Source: Tribonema minus (Eukaryota; Sar; Xanthophyceae; Tribonematales; Tribonemataceae). Taken from it: a stretch of 64,000 nucleotides of DNA. Positions 46,701 through 58,000 of this stretch are shown in pieces (within the stretch, counting starts at the first letter, position 1; each line of letters opens with the position of its first letter). The notes under the pieces were generated by a model. That model was given only the letters and a program-made list of their open reading frames with translations. It was not told where the DNA came from and did not search any database. Made by a program: the position numbers and the translations under genes. Location of the stretch: assembly GCA_017506865.1 (NCBI GenBank), contig JAFCMP010000523.1, positions 558,001-622,000 on the forward strand, read 5' to 3'.

Positions 46701-48704
46701 ACTTCACTCAGCAGCTGCAACTTCTACGCCATATACACCACCAAAAATTTTCAAATTTTGAGCAGATCAGCCGCTACGTGCCTGCAAGGTGCTATTCAAC
46801 TTCAACTTCAAGTGTGGAACAACTTCCACGCAGCTGGACAGCACACCTGCTGCTGCTGCTGCTGCTGCGCGCCGCCGTTTGCCGCGGCCACGATGGCGGC
46901 TTCCGCTGCATCAGGGTCCTCACCGCGCTCAAGGGCCTCTTGCCTGCGCACGAAGCACGTTTCAACATCAGCATGAGTCATGAGTCATAGACGAAGTCGC
47001 TGCGGCAAAGACTCAGATCGGATTCGGCATGTGATCCTGATGCCCCACCACGGTCGCCAGATGCGTCTTGTTAAGTGCATTGGTGACCACCTAATCCTAA
47101 CCCCTGACCCTAATGCTCAGGATGGCAGATGACGATGCGCACCGACAGCGCAGCAGCAGTGAGCTGCAGAGTCCCGGAGAGTGCCAGCTGAACGATGTGA
47201 TGTGCTTGCAGGCTACGAAAGGTGATTTGCAATCCCATCCACAAGTCATCCCCACCATACAACAAAGTGCTGGGTGTGCGCCAGGCTCAAGGCTGAAGTT
47301 GACGTTCGATAATTGCACAGTATGACTCGCTCGACATGCGTTGATTGCGATGAACATCATACGCATGCGCCGCTTGAGCGCACCTGGCCCTCTTGATGGC
47401 CATCTTCATCTTGAGCTCGTGCATGCCTGGCAGCGGCTTGAAGGTCGCCTGCACGTAGTTGTGCGGAAAGTAGCCCTCCTCGCCTGTCCTCACCAGCTGT
47501 CCCCACGACCACAGCTCATCCTTCTGCAAGACCTTGATGGTGTCGCCTGCAGTGGGCGCGACATACGCCATCAGCACAAGACACTGATTTGAATGCGAAC
47601 ATAGCAATTGAAAACAGGAGGGGGGCGGATACTCCATTGTACTTCCACTTGAAGTTGAAGATGCTCACGGCGCGCAATGACAGGAGGAACAGACGCAAGT
47701 GAAGCAGTGCTCCGTCGTGCCTGCAGCACCGCAACACCTTGCCAGCAGGGCATGTGGGTCTCGCGCCAACAGAGCCAATATGGTGTGCGCTGATTGTAGG
47801 CTCAGACTCGTCTGATGAATAATCGCGCTGCTGCGACGTCATGCAGAATCACCCTTCAGTGATTGTCTTTTCGCAAACAGATCGCTCTACAGAATGAGTG
47901 ATGGACTGCGTGGCAAGTCGTTGACAGTCTTGAGAGCAGATGGAACGCAGGAACACAACACGATGCGGACAGTTATATTGCTAGTGTGTTGGTGATGCTG
48001 CTATTGGACAAGGTTATTTGATATTTAAAGTAATCAGTGCATGACGAAGATTACGAGACAAGTGGGTTACTGTCGGATATGACACCACGTTGCCTACAAA
48101 AGAGGCTGCAGCAAGCACGCCATGCAAGGTTAGTCGTCCCGATCTGCGCGATCTTTCATGCCGACGCACGCAAGTAATCGTTGCTGCACAGTCTTCCGAG
48201 CAAACCTGCACGCGGGACCAGCCCCTCAAGAAACGCCAGGCGACACCGCAAGGTGCATACCTATCTGAAAAGAGAGTTGGCTGCCCTCGACATCCCCATG
48301 GAACGGGAAGGTCGCCTCCACCACACCGCCCTCCTCGACCACCAGCTTGAAAGCGGCATCCAGTGTCATGGCCTGGCCACCAGGAGCTGCGTCTCCCGCT
48401 GCTTCTCTGCTCCAGACACCATCAGCCTTAGAGACAGCGGCAGGCAGGCAGCAGAAAGTGTCACACGGGCCGAGACTCCACCACTAGAAAGGGGTCAACA
48501 ACACCTGTGCCTCCGCCACAGGGGTAATTCGCAAAGCTTGTACTCAGGATATTGAGCTGATGCTGCACAGGCGTAAGCCGCAGCGCATTATCCCTGCTAA
48601 AGTGAGCTCGCATCGTGTCAGCTGGCTGTTACAGTGTCCCCTGCAGAACTCACCTGGCTGCCTGCGTAAGCCTGGGGCATAATCACTTGGCCCGGATTAG
48701 CCAT
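37733..48704 (-). CDS. SH3-DH-PH-PH Rho guanine nucleotide exchange factor (15 exons)
   Basis: It catalyses GDP/GTP exchange on a Rho-family GTPase. Exons: 48704-48654, 48372-48261, 47546-47384, 46943-46847, 46234-46025, 45595-45431, 44699-44445, 43531-43374, 42824-42728, 42353-42106, 41125-40891, 40208-40131, 39677-39462, 39153-39019 and 38734-37733. Phases all agree, giving 1073 residues. Domains: SH3 (about 27-80, with LSFQIGDTIKVL, WSWGQL, GYFPHNYV), Pro/Glu and Tyr-Gly-Met-rich linker (110-265), DH (about 280-510, with ELVKSEESYVSALEALL, LPKKRIPEY), first PH (about 505-595, with GRIFLRSGVLTKLGRFADR, WMKAL), second PH (about 600-735, with EEYFYVFSDVVV, KAKWIEALL), then a Ser-, Gln- and Tyr-rich tail (740-1073). 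The start is MANPGQVIMPQ. Intron 11 has a GC donor (CAG|GCACGT). Exons 7, 8 and 10 are followed by partial copies of themselves. The linker and tail suggest phase-separating or scaffold behaviour (inference). Confidence 0.85.
39681..39753 (-). other. Duplicated poly-C acceptor tract of RhoGEF exon 13
   Basis: On the plus strand two long G runs (the second about 24 G) are each followed by TATGCTTGT(G/A)AG. On the transcribed strand these are C runs forming the polypyrimidine tract before the acceptor at 39678. The tract itself looks tandemly duplicated. It could fold as G-quadruplex or i-motif. Confidence 0.7.
41700..41997 (-). repeat. Two copies of the RhoGEF exon 10 end with intact donors
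   Basis: The exon 10 end and donor (plus strand 42101-42200, ACCTGTCTGCGAAGCGCC...) recur at 41705-41760 and 41916-41997. Both retain GCGGACAG|GTA on the minus strand. The 41916 copy continues through the GCGCCCGGCCGCAACAG segment and the GGCCAAGCGCGCCTT segment. Neither has an acceptor in front, so they are decoy donors unless a longer exon exists. Confidence 0.85.
43231..43315 (-). repeat. Copy of the RhoGEF exon 8 end
   Basis: CTTGAAGGAGTCGCTGCTGC and the following GGACAGCATGCTGAGCTGCG, CTGCAGGCAGTAC parallel exon 8 (43374-43450). It lies about 140 bp into the downstream intron. The donor has drifted to CTTCAAGTGCC and the frame is broken. Confidence 0.85.
44082..44100 (+). repeat. Interstitial TTAGGG repeat
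   Basis: Three TTAGG(G) units occur in a RhoGEF intron. A longer CCCTAA array in the opposite orientation lies at 45023-45046. The two flank DH exon 7 and its copy. Confidence 0.8.
44281..44361 (-). repeat. Copy of the RhoGEF exon 7 end with intact donor
   Basis: About 80 bp at 44281-44361 is nearly identical to 44444-44524, the end of exon 7 coding for HGEAQQMFGGLHAG(E/Q)ILHLNTELRNE followed by GTGAGC. One coding change (E to Q) is visible. The reading frame and the donor are both intact. There is no acceptor close in front. Confidence 0.9.
45023..45046 (+). repeat. Interstitial CCCTAA repeat (four units)
   Basis: Four consecutive CCCTAA units match the vertebrate/algal-type TTAGGG telomere repeat. 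Degenerate relatives occur at about 42493-42516, 47091-47117, 50457-50470 and 56667-56680, all in introns or spacers of two neighbouring genes. Confidence 0.85.
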
Positions 48705-49050
48705 GATGACGTCTGTTGATCACCTGCGCCGCTAGGGCCGTGGCGACGCCTCACACGTTAGGTGCACAGGATTCCAAAAGCTTCTTTTTTTCCCGAGGGT
48801 CCATGACTCGCGACTCGCTGACTCGCCAGAAATCGGGAGACGCGAGCTGCAGGCTTCTCAAGCGCACCGTGCCGAAGCAACAGCAAGTGCTTACATCAAA
48901 CACGCCGACCGTGCAATGCAAAACAAGTGGAGCCACATGCACGATTCGCATTCCATGCAATGCCTGAGGCGTCTATTGTGATCACTACTCAACCCTAGCC
49001 CCCCCCCCTCCCGCCCCCCGACAGGACTCAGGCTGAGTCCCCCCGTAGCA
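48705..49050. other. 346-bp spacer, RhoGEF promoter and CTNNBL1 3' region
   Basis: Short intergenic stretch between the stop of the Arg/Ser tail exon (49051) and the RhoGEF ATG (48704), both on the minus strand. It contains two G/C-homopolymer runs near 49001-49018. No TATA-like or polyadenylation signal is obvious. Confidence 0.4.
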
Positions 49051-52000
49051 TCAGCGGTGCCGCCGGTGCTCGTCGCGGTGCCGCGGCCGCTCCTCGCGCT
49101 CCTCCCTGTCGCGCTTCCGCCGCGGCGGTGACGCCGCCGCCGCGCCCCGCTCCCGCTCCCGCTCGTGCTTCGAAGACCGCCGCGACGACGACTGCGGCGG
49201 CGGCGGCGATGCGGAGCGCGCTGCCTCCGGCGACGCATCTCTGTGGTGCCGCGAGCGCCGCGGCGCCGGCGATGCGTCGCGCTCCCGGTCGCGCCGCGAC
49301 TTGCGCGGCGGCGGCGACGGCGACTCGCGGCGGCGCTGCGGCGGCGACGCGTCGCGCTCGCGCTTGGAGCGGCGCGGCGGCGACGCTGCGCGCTCGCGGC
49401 TGCTGCCGCGGCGGCGCTCGCGCCGCGACGACGATGTGCGTGGCGGCGGCGACTCGCTGCGCCTGCTGCGGTTGTGGTCGCGCTTGCGCTGTGGCGGCGG
49501 CGATGGTTCTCTGTGGGGTGACAGCGAGGGCTCTTGAGCTTTGCGCGGCGGAGAGGCTTCGCCCTCCTCCCTCTCCTCCTCCTCTTCTTCCGGCTCTTGC
49601 ACTGCCTGCTGATGCGAGGGGGAGAGGGTGTGGCGCTGTCATGGCGCTGCATGACACGTGGTGGTAGTGGAGCGCGTTCGCGCAACAGCCACTGGAGTTG
49701 CTGCTGGTCCGGTCATCGACTGATCGGGAATGATGATGCACTTGGCTTTTTTGTTGCTGAGAGCAGCTGCACAATGTCGTCCTCCCAGCTGTCGAATACC
49801 ACAGAGAGATGCAGAGCCAGCGCACTGCGCCTTGCATGACAAGAGGCTCATGTGCCACAGGACGACGGTGTGGACACATGCGAGGCAGCATAGTAATTCA
49901 CACATGGCCGTCATCTCCAACAGTGACTGCCGGGGGGGGGGGGGAACTCGCACGTCCGATGTGCACCATTGCCTAAAAGCATGATGACCTTAGGACTAGT
50001 ATCACATGCCGTATACACCCTATACACCCATTCACCTTTGCATTCCGCGACGGCGGCGCTGGTGGCAATTTCGCGCCGGCTGCCGACGGGGGGGCCGGCG
50101 GAAGCGCCCCCTCCCTGTTGCGCTTGGGCGAGCGCTGCTGCGGCCTGGCTGGCGGCGCCGGCAGCGCCTGCTTGACCAGGTCCGGCGGCAGCGGCAGCGC
50201 GGCCGGCATCGGCGGCGCGGAGTCCTCCTGCCCCTCTTCGACGGGCATGAGTGCCTGAGCACAATGCATTGAAGATGGGAAATATGAGGTGTGAAGGTCC
50301 GCTTGCGTGCACACAATCGCAAAAGGGGCTACAAAGTGGATGCCAAGAGCTGGCGCGTTATTGATATACGGGTGCGGTATAGCGTGTACTGACTGGCGTG
50401 ACTGCACGCCATCTGGATCCAGACGGCCCAACACAATTCCAACCCCTGTCCAACCTAGCCCTAACCCTCACCTCGCCTTGTCCACCTCACAGCTGGACCT
50501 ACGCAGCATTATCGTCGCTCCCCACATTGCCCAGCGCACCATGTTGCACCATGAAGAGCACTCCTCCCACACACGGACACTCAGCAGCAAGCTATCCGTA
50601 CATGCAACATCACAAGAACTATTCCTACACACACGCACACTCAGCAGCAAGGCGCACGCACCGCCAACTTATCGCGCAGCCCCGCGGCGGCAGCGTCCCC
50701 CCCCAGCCCCTCCATGTACGCCCCAATCACTGCGCGCACGCCCCCCAGCGCGTGGCCGTGCTGCCGCAGCTTCGCATCGCAGCGCTCAGCGACGAGCGGC
50801 GCGCGCGCCGCCACCGCCGCCATGAGCGCCGCCAGCCGCTGCAGAGCGTAGCCGCCGGCGGCGAGGGCGTCGAGCTCCGGTGAGTCTTTCTCCGAGTCGG
50901 AGTCGGAGTCGCCGGTCTGCATGTCGTTTGCGGCGTGTGCCTCAAAGGCGGCCACGCGCGACGCGTACTCGACGTACAGCTCCATGAGCCTGTCCGTTTT
51001 TTCGTAGTCGTCCTCCAGGAACTTGGCCACGAAGCGCGAGAGGCTGTCGTGGGCGGGCCTGAGTGGGGGGGGAGGGGGGGGGGTCACAAAGGGGGGGGAT
51101 GGGGGGGGGGGTCAGCAGGCGCAAGTAGCCTGAACTCAGCAGAGAGCGAGGGTGCGTCCAGCGCTGACGACTTTCGGTGAAAAGCAGAGGCTGCTTACAA
51201 AAGCCATGCAGAGCACAGCAGCAGCCAGCACTCACAGTGCAGCCGCCGCCACCATTATTGGTGCAAGGCACTTGCGGCTAACCACACTTGTCACCTAGAG
51301 CTCTACGAGGCTAACCATCCCTTGTCACCTAGAGCTCTACGATCTTTTGATTCGTTCCCATTATCTGGACGCATGGTACTACATGCCCGCATCTGTCTCT
51401 CGCTCGTTGAGTTGAAGATCGGTCAGGCCGAGGTTCAACAGCTTGCAGCGCTCTGCTGCGATGTCTTTACGAAAACCCCGGCTGCGGCCAGCGCAAAATG
51501 GCACACGCGGCAGCGCTTCAGATTGAACACACTCATGCACACTGGGAGATGCCATCGAGGGAGCGCTGAACACTGACTGAAGCAGCAGTTCACGTGCGGT
51601 TTACCCGCAGTTCACTCACATGTCCTCCAGGTACAGCGCGAGCGACGACACGAGGCTGATGCAGTGCTCCTCCAGGCTGCGCGCGTCGCCGCGGCTTAGC
51701 TTGTGCGCCTTGCGCAGCTTGCGCGCCGCCGCGCGCCCCATAAAGACGGGGAAAATGGCCTTGAGGCCGCCGCAGTCCACCTTGGAAAAAAGCAGCAGCG
51801 CTCAGGTGTGTGAGAGTATGTATTATGTAGGCGTCCAGTCGTGGCGACGCTCAGCTGTGGTGACGGCTACGAGCACGATCACGCAGGCAGTTGCCCGTGA
51901 AGACGAGGAAGATGGCGTGGAGGGCGCCGCGGTTCACCGAGTGGGCAGCACTGCTCAGTTGTGTTTGAGTATCAGATGTCTTTACGACTTGTTAAGTTGC

Positions 52001-55000
52001 AGCGAAAATGGTTTGGGAAGCTCAGGGACAATGCTCACTCGCGATGACAGCTGAAAGCATGCACTGCAGCGGCGCACTCATCGTGTGCAGCTTCGGGGAA
52101 GGGGGGGGGGGGGGGGGCACTGGTCTGTTTTCGCAGCGGTCAGTGAACCTCAACACTGTGACTGATGAGTTAAAGATTGATGATTTCGCAGCGAGCAGAC
52201 GAACTTTGTGCACGTGTTGAGAGACAGGTGTGGCAAGAACACCAACGAAAGTCAATGAATACACGGTTCCGCCCACAGGATAAACGCATGTACTGTTGCA
52301 AGGCTGATGCGTGTGCGTGTGCGCAGCGCTAAGTTTCGCCTTCCACGGCACAACCGTCACAATCGTTGTAGCATACGCGCTGCTAAATGAATGTGCTGTT
52401 GTGCGCGTACTCAGCTCTCAATCACGAGGTAAGGAGCAGCAGCACAAAGATGCATATAGGCGTCATGCTCGGGATGTCTACTCAGCGAGCATCCGACCAT
52501 CAAGCAGAGCCTATTTTAAAAGAGGCAAAGAAAAGTATACTGGTTTTTGGTTTTGAGATTTCTGTGCCTTACCAGGTGCTCGCAGTTGATGGCGTTGTTG
52601 GTGGTGGCATAGTCCAGCACCTGTGGCAGGCAGGCGCGCACGGCGACAGTGCGCATCAGCGATAGCGACTGCACTGACCACAGCTTATTGCAAGTTTCAA
52701 GCACTTGTCAGCACCGTCAAACTTCAAGACAGGTCTTCAAGTACATTGAAGCTTGCGTTCTGTTGAAGGCGGTCATGACACATGGTGCACACATGCTGAC
52801 ACATATCACATGCATGCATTCAATGGCGCAGAAAGACGTATTCGAGACCGTGGGCTGAATGCAAGGCACACGTGTCACTGTTGCGGCCATATACGCTAGC
52901 AGCAGCCCTGGTAGGAATTTAAAGAAATCAAGCCATTTCTTCGCTTCACTGACAACGGGCGCAGGACAACTTTGTGCGCCATGATGGCTTCTCAGGAAAA
53001 GCATAAACCTCAAGTTGAAGTGTACTCACGCACCTTGATGGCGCACAGCGCGGCGTACTTCTTCTCGCGCAGGCAGCGGATCATGAGCTCAAATCCCTCG
53101 CTGTGGCGGAAGCGCGTTTGGTTGCCGGCCACGAGCTGCGTCGCTGCGCAGCACAAGCATTCATTTCATTCATTCACTCATCCATTCACGTGATGACATG
53201 CAGTCATGCGTCTGGTCGCCAGCCACGATGTAATGACATGCAGTCATGCGTCCGGTTGCGAGCCACGAGCTGCGTCACCGCACAGCGCAAGCATTCATTT
53301 CATTGATTAACTCATTCATTCACGTTACGTAATGACACGCAGCCATGCGTCCAGTTGCCGGCCACGAGCTGCGTCGCTGCACAGCGCAAGCATTCATTCA
53401 TGCATTCACTCATTCATTCACGTGATGACATGCATGCGTCTGGTTGCCGGTGACAAGCTGCGTCGCTGTACAGTGCAAGCATTCACTTGATTCGTTCATT
53501 CATGTGATGGCGTATTCATTCGTGCCATGACATTCAGCCAGTTGTCTGACTGTTGGCTACAAGCTACGTCGCTGCGGGCGCTAGCATGCATGCTACTTAT
53601 GCATCCATTTCCTTTCATCCAGTCATGAGTCAGCATGAGTCAGGGAATTGTAGGCAGCTGTGGAGCAGCAAAGCATCATCGCAGCCGCCAATGAGCAGCA
53701 GTATGGGCTGGCAGACGCCAGTGATGCACTGCGTAGCCTGTCTAACATGCTCGTCAGGCGATAGCTGCATTGCCGGGAAGCGCATGTTGAACTCTCACTT
53801 CTCACCGACAGGTACCCTTTTGAGCCCCACACCAGCAAACGTGGACGGCATAGTCAGCATAAGCCAGAAGGGCGCGGTTCAGGGGCACCAGCGTTTGCCT
53901 GATGAATCCTTGCCTAGGGAGGAGGGGCACAAGCGAGTGCACCACCAGGCCGGATGCCAGCGCAACAGGAGGCAGAGAAAGCCAGGCACCCCCCCCCCAG
54001 CAAACTATTGCCCGGGATGAGCGCTGCCATGAGCACACATCACCGCAATCAAGTCAGCGCTCTAAGCATGCCCAAAGCTGCGCAGTACAGTTTTCATTGT
54101 CAACTGCGCGTTTATTCTTGCGAGGTCGCCGTGTGCGGACGTACCTGCGAGCGCTCAAAGCATGCGCTGACATACCTGCCGCCCGGGATGAGCACTGCCA
54201 TCTGCATGCACGCATTCATGACCACTCAGCGCTCTACGCATGCGCAGACGTACCTGCGAGTGTGCCAAACAGGTTCTCCACGCACTCCTCCTCTTCTGGC
54301 GTGGACGGCTCCTTGCGCCTGACAACAGCGGAGACACATGAAGAGGGGGTCAGTGTACTTTGAAGTATGCTGCTGAGAGTCACGACATGGGCTCGGAGCG
54401 AGCATGCAAGGGCCTGGAAGCGGCTTGCACTCTCTTGCCAGCGAGGCTCAGACGGAGCCCAGCACGGCTCAGGAGGAGGCTATGAAGCTGAGCGTTGCTG
54501 CAGGCGAGCAAGCAGGGCAGTGCTCAGGTTGATGGCAGCCTCCTCCTGAGCCGTGCTGCGCTGCGTTTGAGCATCGCTGGCTTATATGTATGATGCCTGG
54601 TCCGCGCCTCGCAGGCCGTGAAGCGCGTTGCGAGGCTGTCGTTTCAGGCGCGCAAGGCTGAGCAGTGCTGCGAGCGCAGCAACGCTCAGACAGTGACACG
54701 GGGGGCACGCGCGCATGCACGCGCGGCGTGAACACAAAATGATCGCCACACACACATATGCGCGCAATCGCAATTGCACAAGCTGCATTGCACGCATGCA
54801 CGCGCGCGTTGAGGAAGTGGCGGACATTGATTATTGTTACGACGAGCCTGATACTGATGCGACACGCGCGTGAAGGTGCGCGACGCTTGCCGCGAAGGCA
54901 TGCATGCTCACAGACTGGTTACCTGATGATGATGCAACATTTTGCGCAGGGTATTCAACGCTGATGCAAAACCATACATACATACTCGTGCACAAACATA

Positions 55001-58000
55001 CATACATACTCATAGACTGCGCACCTGTAGGGCGCGCAGGCCTGCAGCAGCTGGTCCACGCCGTCGACGCCGCCGACGTCGCCGAGGCGGCGCTGTATGG
55101 CCGTGTCGCTGTTGGCCAACATGTTGAGGAGCTCGCTGGCATACAGCTTGTTGTCGTCAAACGTCTGGGCGCAGGCGACACGCGGGCCGCGATTATGAGA
55201 ATGAAGATGAGAGAAGGGCAATGGGTGCGAGATGCTAGAGCGGTGGTCGCGAGCTCGGTGTGAGCAGCATTGGTCGGTGTGCCGAGCACTGTGCTTGACA
55301 CCAGGTTGACGGCGACACAACGGTTGTCGTGCGTGCTTGCGCTTGCAGTGCGCACTGCGCATGCACCAGACTACGCACGTCCGTATGCTGCGGAGGCGCG
55401 AGGGACTCAGACTAACGCGCTGCGGGCAGTGGATTACGCCTCGGCACGCCGTGCGCCGAGAACCACCGTCGACCGCGTCGCAGGGCGCCACTAGTGCTTC
55501 ATCGGGCGGCTTTGCCGCAGCGGCTGCAACAGCACAGCACCTTAGGGCTCACCACCAACTGAATCTCGACTGTTCGACACACAAGTGTGATCGACTGTTG
55601 TGGACTTCAGCTCAGCGGCTGTGACAGCACGACACATCGGTGCTCACCGGCGACCGAGCCTCAACTGCTTAGCTGCTGAGCGTGGTGCGCACTTGAGAGC
55701 GCTGACACACTTCAGCTGCCGTGGCAGCATGGTACGGCAATGCTCGCCAGCACAGAAACATTTTACTACTTCAAGAAGATCAACTTGTTGGTTGAGCATT
55801 GGTGGCATGTTCTGAAGCGCTGCAAAGTTCAACAGCCATGACAGCACGGCACGTCACCGCTGACTGGCGACCGCACTTCAACAATGCCGCGCGCGCAGCT
55901 GAGCGTTGCATGCGCGGCGTGCAGCTGTAAGCTCACCTTGGCTTTGACGCGTTTGAGCAGCCACGACAGCATCGACGTGTCTTCGCAGAGCACCGGCCCC
56001 AGTGACGGCTTCACCTGCAACACGCGCCGCGCACCAGCAGCAGCAGCAGCGGCAGCAGCAGCAGCAGCAGAGGAGCACACTTTCCTTGAGACTGGCAGCA
56101 GGGATGATGCATGCGTTGATGGTGTGCATGGTGTTCAAATGAGGTGTCGTAATAAGAGGGTCCCACTCCTGTCCGCCGCACGCTGCTGAGACATTTGCCG
56201 CAATGCGAGGTCAGGGCCTACACAGGCAGCTGACCCACATTACGGGAAGAGATACAGTAAACAATATACTTCGAAGTATGCGTACCTCCAGGAGGTTCTC
56301 CAGCACCCCCATGGTGGCGTATACGCCTCGAGCGTCGTCCTCGTTGGACTCGTCGAGGCGGCTCAGGTTCTGCACCAGCAGCGCCAGGCCGTGCGCCTCC
56401 ACCACTGCGTCCACCACACACACCGCCTGCGCACAGCACACAAATGGTGATAGCATTTACTCGAGGTAAGTGTTACAGTTGCTAGTGAATGCACACATCG
56501 GTTGTTGGGCCAGCTACTTGCGTCTGTCACCGATTCTACTTTAGTGTATCATCGGTATGATGCTAACCACGATGTACGCCGCGTACGCCCAGCACGCAAA
56601 TGCACAAATGGTAATTATTCAGAGTTTCATTTGGGCTTCTCGCCACCACCCCGTGCCGCGGTGATAGGGCTAGGGTTAGCGAAGCCACTCCGCTGCAGCG
56701 CGATAGCGCATCCGTGAGATGACACGCATGTCGACGTGTAGCAAGCCGCCGTGTACAGTCCTATCGGGTGGGTTTGATGACCGTTGTGTGCGAGCAAGCG
56801 CCCACCAAGTTCAAGTTTCAACATCCTTCAAATTGGGGCTGGCGGTGACTTGCCTACTCTCTCTCCGCACATGTGGCCGCGCCTACGAGGGCGTGCCATC
56901 GTGCTGAAGCTGCTGTGTTTCACAATCCTGGGCCTCAAACTTCAAGTGCAGTTACTTTAACATCTACTGGCGTTCAGGTGACTGGCCTACCTTGTCCATA
57001 GCCAGCATCGGCAACAATGAGGTCTGGCAGCAGTGCTACTGGTGTTGATTCTAGGCGCTAGCATTTTCATCCACACGCCTGTCCCTTGCCACCTGCACCA
57101 CCCTTCTTCAAGCCAAACTGACAACGGTGACTTGCCTCCTCCACCTCCATGACGACGTCCGCGTCCGTCACATCTTGCAGCAGCGTGATGGCGCTGATGC
57201 TGATGTCGGTGTTGTCGTGCGTCAGCAGTCCGAGGAGCGACGTCACAGCGCCGTGCTCCACTAGCCTTGGATAAAATTCCGGTGCTGCGCAGGGCAGAGG
57301 CGGGAGGGGGAGGGGGGGCGTAACGGGCGTGAACATTTCATGTTTGGATGTGTTTATTCGGAGATCAGGAACACTTTCAACAAGAGATAACTGGATTACA
57401 GCTCACAGTATGGTAACAAAATTGACACAAGTTGATATGTTCAGGTAGCTGGTTCAAGCTGGGGTGTTCATGCGACGTGGTCCACTGGATTTAGTTGAGA
57501 GGGCATGTGTGGCGCCCAACAGCTGTGGGCACAGCTTCGATGCTGAGCAGTGCCTGCAAGTAGGGTAGCGTGGAGCGGGCTGAAGCTAGCACCAAGGCGG
57601 GCAATGTTTGGCGTCGTGGCGGTTGCATTGTCTAGGTCGATGGAAGCACCAGAAAGAACAGTCTGATGCGGTGTCCTCTGAGCACACGTCATAACAGCAG
57701 CGCTCTCAACAGATGCAGGCGTGTGCATATGTGTTGCAGTCCACCCACATGCATATACCCCTCATAATAAAAAAGACCCGGACTACAACTCACCCGTTGC
57801 CACGACTTGCAGCGACTTGATGGCCTCGTCCAGATCCACCTCCGACTCCACGAACTTGTCGGGTTCGTCAGGGTGCCTGATGCGCAGGCGCTGGTTGGCA
57901 ACAATGCGCCGCTCCAGCGTCGCCAGCAGCTGCCGCAGCCCGTGCACATCCAGCTCGTTGACCTGTTAACAGTGAGGGGGCATTAGGGGGGGGAGGTGCA

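Noticed and set aside
49128-49667. Plus-strand Ala-rich open frame
   Set aside because: It is the complement of the RS-repeat exon and has no independent support.
53131-53580. CRISPR-like regular repeats with spacers
   Set aside because: The genome is eukaryotic, the units diverge gradually, the spacers are TTCA microsatellite, and each unit matches the adjacent exon start.
56844-57120. Echo of the CTNNBL1 exon 3 GC donor at 56844 and 56978
   Set aside because: Only about 14 bases (GGTGACTTGCCTAC type) are shared, too short to separate from chance, so it was not counted among the junction echoes.
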